64,000 bases of DNA from Pseudomonas fluorescens (lineage in GTDB: Bacteria; Pseudomonadota; Gammaproteobacteria; Pseudomonadales; Pseudomonadaceae): assembly GCF_003732425.1 (NCBI RefSeq), contig NZ_MOBX01000014.1, positions 424,816 through 488,815 of the forward strand. The letters are read 5' to 3'. This document shows, one piece after another, positions 1 to 8,951 of the stretch. Each line of letters opens with the position of its first letter. Within the stretch, counting starts at the first letter, position 1. Below the pieces are notes generated by a model. The model saw only the letters and a program-made list of their open reading frames with translations. It made no database searches and was not told the DNA's origin. Both the position numbers and the translations under genes were made by a program.

Positions 1-215
1 GGCAGACCGGCCGCTTCGGCGCCGTGAATGCGAATTGAGCCGGCGCTCGGTTGTTCGAACCCGGCGATCAGGCGCAGGCAGGTGGTTTTGCCCGAGCCGG
101 AAGGGCCGAGCATGGAAAAGAACTCGCCGTCCTGGATATCGATGGAAACCCGGTCAACGGCCTTCACTTCGCCGAACTGCCGGGAAACGTTGGTGAACTG
201 GACTGCAAGCGTCAT
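1..215 (-). CDS. ABC transporter ATP-binding protein (polyamine type), partial
   Basis: The first 71 codons of an ABC transporter ATPase run off the left edge of the window. The start is the ATG at 215, which opens MTLAVQFTNVSRQFGEVKAV. A Walker A motif GPSGSGKTT is visible at residues 37-45, followed by CLRLIAGFEQPSAG, which is typical of the PotA/YdcT branch that powers spermidine/putrescine importers. It is the third gene of a minus-strand set after the aldehyde dehydrogenase and the periplasmic binding protein, about 170 bases downstream of the latter with a REP pair between them. The signature and Walker B motifs lie outside the window, so the exact substrate class rests on the neighbours. 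Confidence 0.88.
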   Translation of the reverse strand, partial: MTLAVQFTNVSRQFGEVKAVDRVSIDIQDGEFFSMLGPSGSGKTTCLRLIAGFEQPSAGSIRIHGAEAAGL

Positions 216-268
216 GGTGCGGTGCTCCGGTAAAGCAGGCTTTCAAAGAATGATCAGGTGTTGCGTCG

Positions 269-375
269 AAAAGATCGCAGCCTTCGGCAGCTCCTACAGG
301 ATGTGTGCCGGACGCTGAATTTTCGGTGCTCGCGGTCGGTGTAGGAGCTGCTGAAGGCTGCGATCTTTTGATCTT
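269..375. repeat. REP family B inverted pair
   Basis: Two family B copies face each other: AAAGATCGCAGCCTTCGGCA at the left and GTAGGAGCTGCTGAAGGCTG at the right. They can fold into one long stem between the binding-protein gene and the ATPase gene. The right arm has one substitution against the family core. Confidence 0.8.
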
Positions 376-383
376 GAAGGGGC

Positions 384-1535
384 TTACCTGCCGCCCATGA
401 TCGCGATGTAATCCTGGGTCCAGCGGCTGTACGGCACAAACTTGCCGCCCTCAGCCTGCGGGGTTTTCCAGAAGGCGATCTTGTCGAACTGGTCGAAACC
501 GTTGGTCTTGCAACCTTCCGCGCCGAGCAATTCGCTCTCCTTGCACGCCGCCGGTACCGCCGGCAACGAACCGAACCACGCCGCCACATCACCCTGGACC
601 TTCGGCTTCAGCGACCAGTCCATCCACTTGTACGCGCAGTTCGGGTGCTTGGCCTCGGCGTGGAGCATGGTGGTATCAGCCCAGCCAGTGGCGCCTTCTT
701 TGGGAATGGTCGAAGCAATCGGCTGTTTCTCGTTCATCAAGCCGTTGACCTGATACGGCCAGGCGCTGGAGGCGACCACGCCTTCGTTTTTGAAGTCACT
801 CATCTGCACCGTGGTGTCGTGCCAGTAGCGATGGATCAGCGGCTGCTGCGCGCGCAACAGATCGAGCACGGCTTTGTATTGATCTTCGGTCAGTTGATAC
901 GGATCCTTGATACCCAGTTCAGGCTTGGTCGATTTCAGATACAACGCCGCGTCGGCGATGTAGATCGGGCCGTCATAGGCCTGCACGCGGCCCTTGTTCG
1001 GCTTGCCATCGGGCAGATCCTGCGCGGCAAACACCACGTTCCAACTGGTCGGCGCGGTCTTGAACACGTTGGTGTTGTACATCAGCACGTTCGGACCCCA
1101 CTGGTACGGAGTGCCGTAAGTCTGCTGGTTGACCACGTACCACGGTGCATCTTTCAAGCGTGGGTCGAGGGTGTTCCAGTTCGGGATCAACGCAGTGTTG
1201 ATCGGTTGCACACGCTTGCCGACGATCAACCGCAACGACGCATCGCCCGACGCGGTGACCAGGTCGTAACCGCCCTTGGCCATCAGGCTGACCATTTCGT
1301 CCGAGGTCGCCGCCGTCTTCACATTGACCTTACAGCCGGTTTCTTTTTCGAAACCGGTCACCCAGTCGTAGGCCTTGTCGCTCTCGCCACGTTCGATGTA
1401 ACCCGGCCACGCAACGATATCCAGCTGACCTTCGCCAGCGCCGACAGCCTTCAGTGGCTCGGCGGCTGAAAGGCTGGCGCTGGCCAGCAGGGCCGTGGTG
1501 ATTGCACTGAACAGTGCGGTCTTGTGCACGAACAT
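384..1535 (-). CDS. Periplasmic substrate-binding protein of a polyamine-type ABC transporter (YdcS/PotD family)
   Basis: A 383-residue solute-binding protein of the PotD/PotF/YdcS family. A Sec signal peptide is visible at residues 1-24 (hydrophobic core SAITTALLASASLSA), followed by the mature start LDIVAWPGYIERGE, where the first beta strand and ligand-binding tryptophan of this family sit. The start ATG at 1535 has GAGGG upstream. It would capture the substrate in the periplasm and deliver it to a permease encoded beyond the left edge. It lies downstream of patD, whose E. coli homologue sits with ydcSTUV, so putrescine or a related amine is the likely ligand. The ligand is inferred from context and not from identified binding residues. 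Confidence 0.88.
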   Translation of the reverse strand: MFVHKTALFSAITTALLASASLSAAEPLKAVGAGEGQLDIVAWPGYIERGESDKAYDWVTGFEKETGCKVNVKTAATSDEMVSLMAKGGYDLVTASGDASLRLIVGKRVQPINTALIPNWNTLDPRLKDAPWYVVNQQTYGTPYQWGPNVLMYNTNVFKTAPTSWNVVFAAQDLPDGKPNKGRVQAYDGPIYIADAALYLKSTKPELGIKDPYQLTEDQYKAVLDLLRAQQPLIHRYWHDTTVQMSDFKNEGVVASSAWPYQVNGLMNEKQPIASTIPKEGATGWADTTMLHAEAKHPNCAYKWMDWSLKPKVQGDVAAWFGSLPAVPAACKESELLGAEGCKTNGFDQFDKIAFWKTPQAEGGKFVPYSRWTQDYIAIMGGR

Positions 1536-1618
1536 GGTTGAACCCTCTTCTTTAAATTATGGTCGGGGCAGTTGTGAACGCGGTGAAGCATGCCGTTGGC
1601 GGCTTGTTATTAGCGTAG

Positions 1619-3106
1619 TCAGAGATGCTGGCCGTGGCGGGCCATGATGTGCCGCACCACGCTGTAGTCCTGCAGCGAATCAGTGGATAAGTCTTTGCCG
1701 TAACCCGAACGTTTCAGCCCGCCGTGAGGCATTTCGCTGACCAGCATGAAATGGCTGTTGATCCACGTGCAGCCGTACTGCAAGCGCGCGGCAACCTGCA
1801 TGGCCTTGTCCAGATTCTGTGTCCACACCGACGAGGCGAGGCCGTATTCGGAGTCGTTGGCCCAGTCGACCGCTTGTGCGAGTTCGTCGAAACGGGTCAC
1901 GGTGACCACCGGACCGAACACTTCGCGCTGGACGATTTCGTCGCTCTGTTTGCAACCGGCGAGCAGCGTCGGTTGATAGTAGAAACCGGCGCCGGAATGC
2001 ACCGCCGCACCGGTCACACGTTCGATGTGCGGCTGGCCGAGGGCGCGCTCGACAAAACTGGCGACGCGGTCGCGCTGACGGGTGCTGATCAGCGGGCCGA
2101 TCTCGTTGTCGGCATCACGTTTGCCGGCGAAGCGCAGGCTGCTGACGGCCGCGCCGAGTTCGGCGACCAATTTGTCGTGAATCCCGGCCTGCGCGTAAAT
2201 CCGGCAGGCAGCGGTGCAGTCCTGCCCGGCGTTGTAGTAACCGTAAGTGCGCACGCCTTCGACCACGGCTTGAATATCGGCGTCGTTGCAGACAATCACC
2301 GGGGCTTTGCCGCCGAGTTCGAGGTGCGTGCGTTTCAGGGTTTTCGCGGCGGCCTGGAGGATTTTCTGCCCGGTGACGATATCGCCGGTCAGCGACACCA
2401 TGCGCACCTTGGCGTGGCCAACCAAATGGCTGCCGACGCCTTCGCCACCACCGCAGATGATGTTGATCACCCCGCGCGGGAGGATTTCGGCCAGTGCGGG
2501 TGCCAGGGCGAGGATCGACAGCGGCGTGTGTTCGGAGGGTTTGAACACCAGCGTGTTGCCGGCGGCGAGGGCCGGGGCGATTTTCCACGCGGCCATCATG
2601 ATCGGGTAATTCCACGGCGCAATCGAGGCGACCACGCCAATCGGATCGCGACGCACCATGCTGGTATAGCCCGGCAGGTATTCGCCGCTGAGCTGACCGG
2701 TCTGGCAACGCACGGCGCCGGCGAAGAAACGGAACACATCGACGGTCGCCGTCAAATCGTCTTGACGCGCCAGGTGCAACGGCTTGCCGCAGTTCAGCGA
2801 TTCGAGGCGGGCGAGGTGGTCGGCATGTTGTTCAACGGCGTTGGCGATATCCAGCAACAGGTTCGAACGTTGCTGCGGCGTGGTGCGCGACCATTCGGCA
2901 AAGGCGCGGTGGGCGGCGAGGATGGCGGCTTCGACTTGCTCGGTGCTGGCCTCGGCAATGTGGGTGAGGATTTCCCCGGTGGCCGGGTTGAGGATCGGTT
3001 CGACAAAACCCTGCCCGGCGACCAGTTCGCCATCGATCAACAACGCAGTACACATCGGGGTTTGCGCGCCAGCCATTTTCCGCGATCTCTTTTCTTGTGT
3101 GGCCAT
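1619..3106 (-). CDS. patD: Gamma-aminobutyraldehyde dehydrogenase
   Basis: A 495-residue NAD-dependent aldehyde dehydrogenase that closely resembles E. coli PatD/YdcW along its length, including VFRFFAGAVRC, SIAPWNYPIMMAAWK and a C-terminal HGGLKRSGYGKD. It would oxidise 4-aminobutanal (1-pyrroline) from putrescine breakdown to GABA in the cytoplasm. The catalytic glutamate is in HLELGG (E263) and the catalytic cysteine in AGQDCTAAC (C297). The ATG at 3106 has GGGAG five bases upstream. An internal ATG at codon 11 or 18 would better match the E. coli N-terminus, so the first 10-17 residues are uncertain. It is the first gene of the catabolic/uptake set and lies 100 bases downstream of the LysR gene. 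Confidence 0.93.
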   Translation of the reverse strand: MATQEKRSRKMAGAQTPMCTALLIDGELVAGQGFVEPILNPATGEILTHIAEASTEQVEAAILAAHRAFAEWSRTTPQQRSNLLLDIANAVEQHADHLARLESLNCGKPLHLARQDDLTATVDVFRFFAGAVRCQTGQLSGEYLPGYTSMVRRDPIGVVASIAPWNYPIMMAAWKIAPALAAGNTLVFKPSEHTPLSILALAPALAEILPRGVINIICGGGEGVGSHLVGHAKVRMVSLTGDIVTGQKILQAAAKTLKRTHLELGGKAPVIVCNDADIQAVVEGVRTYGYYNAGQDCTAACRIYAQAGIHDKLVAELGAAVSSLRFAGKRDADNEIGPLISTRQRDRVASFVERALGQPHIERVTGAAVHSGAGFYYQPTLLAGCKQSDEIVQREVFGPVVTVTRFDELAQAVDWANDSEYGLASSVWTQNLDKAMQVAARLQYGCTWINSHFMLVSEMPHGGLKRSGYGKDLSTDSLQDYSVVRHIMARHGQHL

Positions 3107-3206
3107 TGTTGCTCCCGTGCCCGGGAGCCGACCGTCTTATAGATGCAGCAAGACTAGTGCGCGGCTCCGAGGTCGACAAATTCTAAATACTGAAGGTGCC
3201 ATTCGA

Positions 3207-4121
3207 TTAAATAGATGGCTTGCGTCCGCCGTGGGGTTGTTCGCGGGCCACGGTCAGGAATGGGTCGACCAGCGCCGGGCGCGCGGTGCCACGGCGCCAG
3301 GCAAGGCCGACGTCGAGGGTCTGGTTAAGGTCGGCGATGGGTCGCGCTTCGATGATGTCGCCCTCCAGTGACCATGGGCGATAGGTCATGTCTGGCTGGA
3401 TCGACACGCCGAGACCGGCGGCGACCAGACTTCGCACGGCTTCGGTGGAGGCGGTTCTGAGGGTGATCTTCGGTTGCAGCCCGGCGCCACGCCATAAACG
3501 TTGAGCATTGCGATCCATCTCATCGACGTTGAGCTGAATCAACGGCTCGCGGGCGACGTCGGCGAGGTTGATGCTGTCATGTTCCAGCAACGGGTGCTGG
3601 GCCGGCAGCCACAACCGGTGTGGCGAGTGGGTCAGCACTTCAGTCTGCAGGGCGTGGCGATCTTCGAGGTTGGACAGAATCAGCACGCCGACATCGATCT
3701 CGCCGCTGACCAGCAAATGCTCGATATAGGGCCGCTCGTCTTCCATCACGCGGATCTCGACATTGGGATAGGCGCGTTGGAATCGTGTGAGCAAATCCGC
3801 CAGATAATATCCGGCGACCAGGCTGGTCACGCCAACGATCAACTGCCCGGCAACCTGGTCGGTGCTCTGTTGCAGGCTGCGCTTGGCGTTATCCACGGTC
3901 GCCAGAATCAGGTGAGCCTGGCGCAGGAATTGATGACCTTGATGCGTAAGGGTCATGCCCTTGGCGTGACGGCTGAACAGGCTGACGCCGATTTCTTCTT
4001 CCAGTTGCTGGATGGCCAGGGTCAGGGTCGATTGGGATATGAATGCGGTTTGCGCGGCGGCGGAGATCGAGCCGGTTTCAGCCACGGCGATGAAGTGACG
4101 GATCTGACGCAGGGTCATCAT
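3207..4121 (-). CDS. LysR-family transcriptional regulator
   Basis: About 304 residues, the usual LysR length. The N-terminal winged helix-turn-helix is clear (TLRQIRHFIAVAETGSISAA, then QSTLTLAIQQLEEEIGVSLF), followed by a substrate-binding domain from about residue 90 with the motif GQLIVGVTSLVAGYYLADLL. Two adjacent ATGs at 4121 and 4118 can serve as start. The open frame extends to 4376, but that part translates a REP palindrome and is not used. The gene is co-directional with patD and 100 bases upstream of it, so it is a candidate regulator of the amine operon. Neither target nor ligand can be read from the sequence. Confidence 0.9.
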   Translation of the reverse strand: MMTLRQIRHFIAVAETGSISAAAQTAFISQSTLTLAIQQLEEEIGVSLFSRHAKGMTLTHQGHQFLRQAHLILATVDNAKRSLQQSTDQVAGQLIVGVTSLVAGYYLADLLTRFQRAYPNVEIRVMEDERPYIEHLLVSGEIDVGVLILSNLEDRHALQTEVLTHSPHRLWLPAQHPLLEHDSINLADVAREPLIQLNVDEMDRNAQRLWRGAGLQPKITLRTASTEAVRSLVAAGLGVSIQPDMTYRPWSLEGDIIEARPIADLNQTLDVGLAWRRGTARPALVDPFLTVAREQPHGGRKPSI

Positions 4122-4203
4122 GAGAGGGTTACCCAGTGGGCGGTTTTTATAGATTGGCCTGAGTGTATATCGTTTTTTTAGAGGGTATGACTTGCGGATT
4201 CCT

Positions 4204-4326
4204 TGTGGCGAGGGAGCTTGCTCCCGCTCGGCTGCGCAGCAGTCGCAAACCGGCGAACTGGGTCTGTCTGAAATAATGGATTGGGGGCCGCTTCGCAGCC
4301 CAGCGGGAGCAAGCTCCCTCGCCACA
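4204..4326. repeat. REP family C inverted pair
   Basis: A long palindromic element with outer arms TGTGGCGAGGGAGCTTGCTC and its reverse complement, and inner GCAGCAGTCGCAAAC-type sequence. It fills most of the 313-base gap between the LysR and DUF533 genes. The rest of that gap holds only leader sequence and the ribosome-binding site TGGAGGCGG before 4435. Confidence 0.8.
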
Positions 4327-4434
4327 GGGGCATCGAGCAACATCTGGAAGCACACTCGCAAACAGGGCAAGGGCACTTTCGAACTAGGCTGAGGGCCTTA
4401 TAGATCCGGATAACCCCTGTTTTGGAGGCGGAAC

Positions 4435-5157
4435 ATGAACACCCGTGGATTGCTCGATCAACTGCTCAAGTCTGGCCAGGATCTGTTGCAGAACAAGGCT
4501 GGCGGAACGCAGAACAAATCGGCCGGCGGTGGCCTGGGCGGTTTGCTCGGCGGCGCTTCTGGCTCCGGCGGCCTCGGTGGTCTGCTGTCCGGTGCCGGCG
4601 GCGGTGCACTGGCGGCTGGCGCGATGGGCCTGCTGCTTGGTAACAAGAAAGTGCGCAAGGTCGGCGGTAAAGTCGCGATTTATGGCGGCCTCGCGGCGCT
4701 GGGTGTGTTGGCCTACAAGGCTTACGGCAACTACAACGCCCAGAAGGGCACTGCTCCACAAAGCGAACCGCAGACCCTCGATCGCTTGCCGCCGGCGCAA
4801 GCCGAGCAACACAGTCAGGCCATCCTCAAGGCGCTGGTCGCCGCCGCCAAGGCCGACGGCCATATCGATGACCGTGAACGCCAACTGATCGAAGGCGAAT
4901 TCACCAAACTCGACAACGATCAGGAACTGCAACACTGGCTACACGCCGAACTCAACAAACCCCTCGACCCGACCGACGTCGCCCGCGCCGCGAGCACGCC
5001 GGAAATGGCGGCGGAGATGTATATCGCCAGCGTGATGCTGGTGGATGAGGAGAACTTCATGGAGAAGAGCTATCTGGATGAACTGGCGCGACAGTTGAAG
5101 CTGGAGCCGGGGCTGAAGGTTGAGCTGGAAAAGCAGGTCAGGCTGGCCTCTGTATAG
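4435..5157 (+). CDS. DUF533 family (YebE-like) membrane protein
   Basis: A 240-residue protein resembling E. coli YebE and the DUF533 family, whose C-terminal half belongs to the TerB-like helical group. Residues 30-68 are extremely rich in glycine, alanine and leucine (GGLGGLLGG repeats). A hydrophobic segment follows near residues 80-96 (VAIYGGLAALGVLAYKAY). From about residue 120 comes the acidic helical domain with AAAKADGHIDDRERQLIEGE and a conserved MYIASVMLVDEEN stretch. A strong ribosome-binding site, GGAGGCGGAAC, precedes the ATG. It stands alone between two REP clusters. The biochemical role of the family is unknown; an inner-membrane envelope-stress function is only a guess. Confidence 0.85.
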   Translation: MNTRGLLDQLLKSGQDLLQNKAGGTQNKSAGGGLGGLLGGASGSGGLGGLLSGAGGGALAAGAMGLLLGNKKVRKVGGKVAIYGGLAALGVLAYKAYGNYNAQKGTAPQSEPQTLDRLPPAQAEQHSQAILKALVAAAKADGHIDDRERQLIEGEFTKLDNDQELQHWLHAELNKPLDPTDVARAASTPEMAAEMYIASVMLVDEENFMEKSYLDELARQLKLEPGLKVELEKQVRLASV

Positions 5158-5188
5158 CGACGGCGTCCTTCAATCAGCGCAAATCCCC

Positions 5189-5310
5189 TGTGGCAGCGAG
5201 CCTGCTCGCGAAAACACCGGCCCAGACGATATCGACCTGACTGTTCCGGCCTCTTCGCGAGCAGGCTCGCTCCCACAGATTTTCGGTGGGCACGGAGCCT
5301 GCTCGCGATG
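5189..5310. repeat. REP family A inverted pair plus an extra half copy
   Basis: A family A pair spans 5189-5278 (left arm GAGCCTGCTCGCGAAAAC, right arm TTCGCGAGCAGGCTCGCTCC). A third, partial copy with GAGCCTGCTCGCGATG follows at about 5296-5310. It lies in the 367-base gap before the wsp operon; the rest of that gap is the presumed wsp promoter and leader. Confidence 0.8.
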
Positions 5311-5486
5311 ATGTTTTCGGCCTCACGACACAAGTCATGACCGATCCATCGCCCCTTTTTGCCATTACCCCACTGGCACGCTCACCCGCAATTGTCGGAC
5401 AGTCCCACCCCAGAGCCGTCCCGCTAACCACGCCGGACAGGCCCGAGGGTTACAAAGCGTCTTATAAATGAAACACCGCCCTCGGC

Positions 5487-5492
5487 TATACT
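5487..5492 (+). promoter_or_regulatory. Possible -10 element of the wsp operon
   Basis: TATACT lies 33 bases upstream of the GTG start of wspA, in the only long intergenic region before the operon. No convincing TTGACA-like -35 stands 16-18 bases upstream, so this is a weak call. Confidence 0.3.
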
Positions 5493-5524
5493 CCCCGCAT
5501 TTCGATCAGGCACGAGGAATCACT

Positions 5525-7147
5525 GTGAAGAACTGGACGTTGCGCCAACGTATTTTGGCGAGCTTTGCGGTGATTATCGCCATCATGTTGCTGATGGTCG
5601 TCGTTTCGTATTCACGCCTGTTGAAGATCGAGGCCAGTGAAAACAGCGTGCGTGATGACGCGATTCCCGGCGTCTATTACAGCTCGATGATCCGTGGCGC
5701 CTGGGTCGACAGTTATCTGCAGACGCAAGAACTGCTCGGACTCAAGGAAGGACAGGGGATTTCCAGCGAAGACGCGGCAGATTACAAGGCGTTTGAGGCG
5801 CGTCTGCAGGAGCAGATGGCCAACTATCGCAAGACCATGGCCACCGACGAGGACCGTACCGAGTTTGCCGCTTTCGAGAAGTACCACGACGCCTACATCC
5901 AGATTCAGGATGCCGTGCTTGATCTGCACAAACGCAACCTGGAAGCGGATGCGGTCAGGATGTTCCACGACAAGCTCACGCCAGCCTGGTATTCCGGGCG
6001 CATGAAGCTCAACGACATCATCGGCGAGAACAAGAGAGTCGCCGACCAGGCCATGAACAATATCGATGACGCTGTGGCCGCGGCCAAAGTCAGCATGCTC
6101 ATTTCCCTGTTGGTCGCCGTCCTGGCCGCTGGTTTGTGCGGCCTGTTGTTGATGCGCGCAATCATGGCGCCGATGAACCGTATCGTGCAGATCCTTGAAA
6201 CCATGCGCACCGGCGACCTCAGTTCGCGTTTGAACCTCGACCGCAAGGACGAATTTGGCGCAGTGGAAACCGGCTTCAACGACATGATGACCGAGCTGAC
6301 CGCACTGGTGTCCCAGGCGCAGCGCTCGTCGGTGCAGGTGACCACCTCGGTGACCGAGATCGCTGCCACCTCCAAGCAACAACAAGCCACCGCCACCGAA
6401 ACCGCCGCGACCACCACCGAAATCGGCGCGACGTCCCGCGAGATTGCGGCCACGTCGCGCGATCTGGTGCGCACCATGACTGAAGTGTCCACCGCCGCCG
6501 ATCAGGCCTCGGTGCTGGCCGGCTCCGGTCAGCAAGGCCTGGCGCGCATGGAAGACACCATGCATTCGGTGATGGGCGCGGCGGATCTGGTCAACGCCAA
6601 ACTGGCGATCCTCAATGAGAAGGCCGGCAACATCAATCAGGTGGTGGTGACCATCGTCAAAGTCGCCGACCAGACCAACCTGTTGTCGCTCAACGCAGCG
6701 ATTGAAGCCGAGAAGGCCGGTGAATACGGGCGCGGTTTTGCCGTGGTCGCCACTGAAGTGCGGCGTCTGGCGGACCAGACTGCTGTCGCCACTTACGACA
6801 TCGAGCAGATGGTGCGCGAGATCCAGTCAGCGGTGTCGGCGGGTGTCATGGGCATGGACAAATTCTCCGAAGAAGTGCGCCGTGGCATGTCCGAAGTGCA
6901 GCAGGTCGGCGAGCAGCTGTCGCAGATCATCCACCAAGTGCAGGCGCTGGCGCCGCGGGTGTTGATGGTCAATGAAGGCATGCAGGCTCAGGCCACCGGC
7001 GCCGAGCAGATCAACCACGCGTTGGTGCAGTTGGGCGACGCCAGCAGCCAGACGGTCGAATCGTTGCGTCAGGCCAGTTTCGCCATCGACGAACTGAGCC
7101 AGGTGGCCGTCGGGCTGCGCAGCGGCGTTTCGCGATTCAAAGTCTGA
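5525..7147 (+). CDS. wspA: Surface-sensing methyl-accepting chemoreceptor WspA
   Basis: A 540-residue chemoreceptor that is the input of the Wsp system. TM1 is near residues 10-30 (FAVIIAIMLLMVVVSY), then comes a roughly 160-residue helical periplasmic domain, TM2 near 189-212, a HAMP domain, and a cytoplasmic signalling hairpin whose tip reads KVADQTNLLSLNAAIEAEKA. The start is the GTG at 5525, preceded by GAGGAA. An upstream in-frame ATG at 5468 lacks a ribosome-binding site and would put 19 polar residues before TM1. In P. fluorescens and P. aeruginosa WspA responds to surface growth and controls the WspE kinase. Its stop overlaps the wspB start (ATGA). Confidence 0.95.
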   Translation: MKNWTLRQRILASFAVIIAIMLLMVVVSYSRLLKIEASENSVRDDAIPGVYYSSMIRGAWVDSYLQTQELLGLKEGQGISSEDAADYKAFEARLQEQMANYRKTMATDEDRTEFAAFEKYHDAYIQIQDAVLDLHKRNLEADAVRMFHDKLTPAWYSGRMKLNDIIGENKRVADQAMNNIDDAVAAAKVSMLISLLVAVLAAGLCGLLLMRAIMAPMNRIVQILETMRTGDLSSRLNLDRKDEFGAVETGFNDMMTELTALVSQAQRSSVQVTTSVTEIAATSKQQQATATETAATTTEIGATSREIAATSRDLVRTMTEVSTAADQASVLAGSGQQGLARMEDTMHSVMGAADLVNAKLAILNEKAGNINQVVVTIVKVADQTNLLSLNAAIEAEKAGEYGRGFAVVATEVRRLADQTAVATYDIEQMVREIQSAVSAGVMGMDKFSEEVRRGMSEVQQVGEQLSQIIHQVQALAPRVLMVNEGMQAQATGAEQINHALVQLGDASSQTVESLRQASFAIDELSQVAVGLRSGVSRFKV

Positions 7148-7683
7148 TGAGCGAAATCCTCGCCAAACGCAGCGCCGCGCAGGTGGCGAAGCCGGCGTTG
7201 TTCCTGCAGTTTCGCATCGGCAGCGAGCGCTACGCCTTGCGCGCCACCGAAGTGGCGGAAGTGCTGCCGCGCCTGCCGTTGAAGCCCATCGCCCGGGCGC
7301 CGCAGTGGGTCGCCGGGGTGTTTGCCTATCGCGGTGCGGTGGTGCCGGTGATCGACCTCAGCGCATTGACCTTCGGCCATCCCGCCGAGGCGCGGACCAG
7401 CACCCGTCTGGTGTTGGTCAATTACCAGCCGGATGAATCGCAGCCAGTGCAATGGCTCGGGCTGATTCTCGAACAGGCCACCGACACCCTGCGTTGCCAT
7501 CCGCAGGAGTTTCAGCCTTATGGCCTCGACAATCGCGAGGCGCCTTACCTCGGCCCGGTGCGCGAAGATGCCCAAGGATTGGTGCAGTGGGTGCGGGTCA
7601 ATGACTTGCTCGATGACGCCGTGCGCCGCTTGCTGTTCCCCGATCCGCCGCTGAACCCGGCGCAGCTTGAGGCGCAGTCATGA
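7147..7683 (+). CDS. wspB: CheW-like coupling protein WspB
   Basis: A 178-residue single-domain CheW protein (FLQFRIGSERYALRATEVAEVLPRLPLKPIARAPQWVAGVFAYRGAVVPVIDL is the CheW core). It would bridge WspA to the kinase WspE at the membrane. It starts inside the wspA stop codon and ends four bases into wspC, which implies translational coupling. It is one of two CheW-type couplers in the operon; the other is wspD. Confidence 0.95.
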   Translation: MSEILAKRSAAQVAKPALFLQFRIGSERYALRATEVAEVLPRLPLKPIARAPQWVAGVFAYRGAVVPVIDLSALTFGHPAEARTSTRLVLVNYQPDESQPVQWLGLILEQATDTLRCHPQEFQPYGLDNREAPYLGPVREDAQGLVQWVRVNDLLDDAVRRLLFPDPPLNPAQLEAQS

Positions 7684-8951
7684 GCAGCGAGCAGCGGTTT
7701 TTCGATTTTCTCAAAGAACGCATCGGCCTCGATGTGACCTCGGTGGGGCCGGCGATCATCGAGCGCGCCGTACGCCAGCGCACAACACTGTCGCAAGCGG
7801 CGCATGCCGATGAATATTGGCACCTGCTGCAAGGCTCGCGAGACGAACAACAGGCGCTGATCGAAGCGGTGATCGTCCCCGAGACGTGGTTTTTCCGTTA
7901 TCCGGAATCCTTCGCCACGCTGGGCAAACTGGCGCGCAATCGTCTCGCCGAACTGAACAATATGCGCGCACTGCGCATTCTCAGCCTGCCGTGTTCCACC
8001 GGCGAAGAACCCTATTCGATTGCCATGGCTTTGCTCGATGCCGGGCTCAAGCCGCATCAGTTCAAGGTCGACGGCATGGACGTCAGCCCGCTGTCGGTGG
8101 AGAAGGCGCGACGTGCGCTGTATGGCAAAAATTCGTTTCGCGGCCAGGATCTGGACTTTCGCGACCGGCATTTCACGTCTGAGCAGGAGGGCCATCGGGT
8201 CAATGAGAACGTGCGTGAGCAGGTGCGTTTGCAGGTCGGCAATGTGCTCGATCCGACGCTTCTGACCAGTGAGCCGGCGTTCGATTTCGTGTTCTGCCGC
8301 AACCTGCTGATCTATTTCGATCAGCCGACGCAAAAACTGGTGTTTGAGGTGCTCAAGCGCCTGACTCATTTCGATGGCGTGCTGTTTATCGGCCCGGCCG
8401 AGGGCAGTCTGCTCGGGCGTTTGGGGATGCGTTCGATCGGTATTCCGCAGTCCTTCGCATTCAGCCGCCACAGCGAGCCGCACCCCGAACCGCTGCCGAC
8501 AGCCAAACCCATCGCGGTGCCGGTCAGCCAACCGCCACGCAGTACGCCGCCAGCGCCTGTGCGCAATCGACCGTTTGCCGCCGTGACGCCGCTGCCGATC
8601 GCTAGCAAAAGCGCCAACCCGGACGCCGCGACCCTGCTGGCCAACATCGCCACACTGGCCAACGAAGGTAAAAGTGCCGAGGCCCGCGCCGCTTGCGACC
8701 AGTATTTGCGCAGCCATGAACCGGTGGCTCAGGTGTTTTACTGGCTCGGCCTGCTCAGCGACGTCGCCGGCCTGACCCTCGAAGCTCAGGGCTTTTACCG
8801 CAAAGCGTTGTACCTTGAACCGCAACACCCCGAAGCGTTGATGCACTTGGCCGCGCTGCTGCAGGCTCAGGGCGATACGGCGGGTGCCAGACGATTGCAG
8901 GAGCGCGCTGCCCGCAGCGGCCGCACCGCCGACAGTGAGCGTAAACGATGA
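7680..8951 (+). CDS. wspC: CheR-type methyltransferase with TPR domain, WspC
   Basis: A 423-residue protein with an N-terminal CheR methyltransferase (residues 1-270; SAM-binding LSLPCSTGEEPYSIAMALLD, and FDFVFCRNLLIYFDQP), a proline-rich linker around residues 270-305, and a C-terminal TPR-like region (about 310-410, AQVFYWLGLLSDVAGLTLEA). It is expected to methylate glutamates of WspA with S-adenosylmethionine and so raise WspE activity, opposing WspF. Both ends overlap the neighbouring genes by four bases. Confidence 0.95.
   Translation: MSSEQRFFDFLKERIGLDVTSVGPAIIERAVRQRTTLSQAAHADEYWHLLQGSRDEQQALIEAVIVPETWFFRYPESFATLGKLARNRLAELNNMRALRILSLPCSTGEEPYSIAMALLDAGLKPHQFKVDGMDVSPLSVEKARRALYGKNSFRGQDLDFRDRHFTSEQEGHRVNENVREQVRLQVGNVLDPTLLTSEPAFDFVFCRNLLIYFDQPTQKLVFEVLKRLTHFDGVLFIGPAEGSLLGRLGMRSIGIPQSFAFSRHSEPHPEPLPTAKPIAVPVSQPPRSTPPAPVRNRPFAAVTPLPIASKSANPDAATLLANIATLANEGKSAEARAACDQYLRSHEPVAQVFYWLGLLSDVAGLTLEAQGFYRKALYLEPQHPEALMHLAALLQAQGDTAGARRLQERAARSGRTADSERKR

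Noticed and set aside
3207..4376. 389-residue start for the LysR protein
   Set aside because: The first 85 residues translate a REP palindrome and leader; LysR proteins begin directly at the TLRQIRHF helix.
7545..8846. 433-residue open frame antisense to wspC
   Set aside because: Overlaps wspC on the other strand with no start site or domain support.
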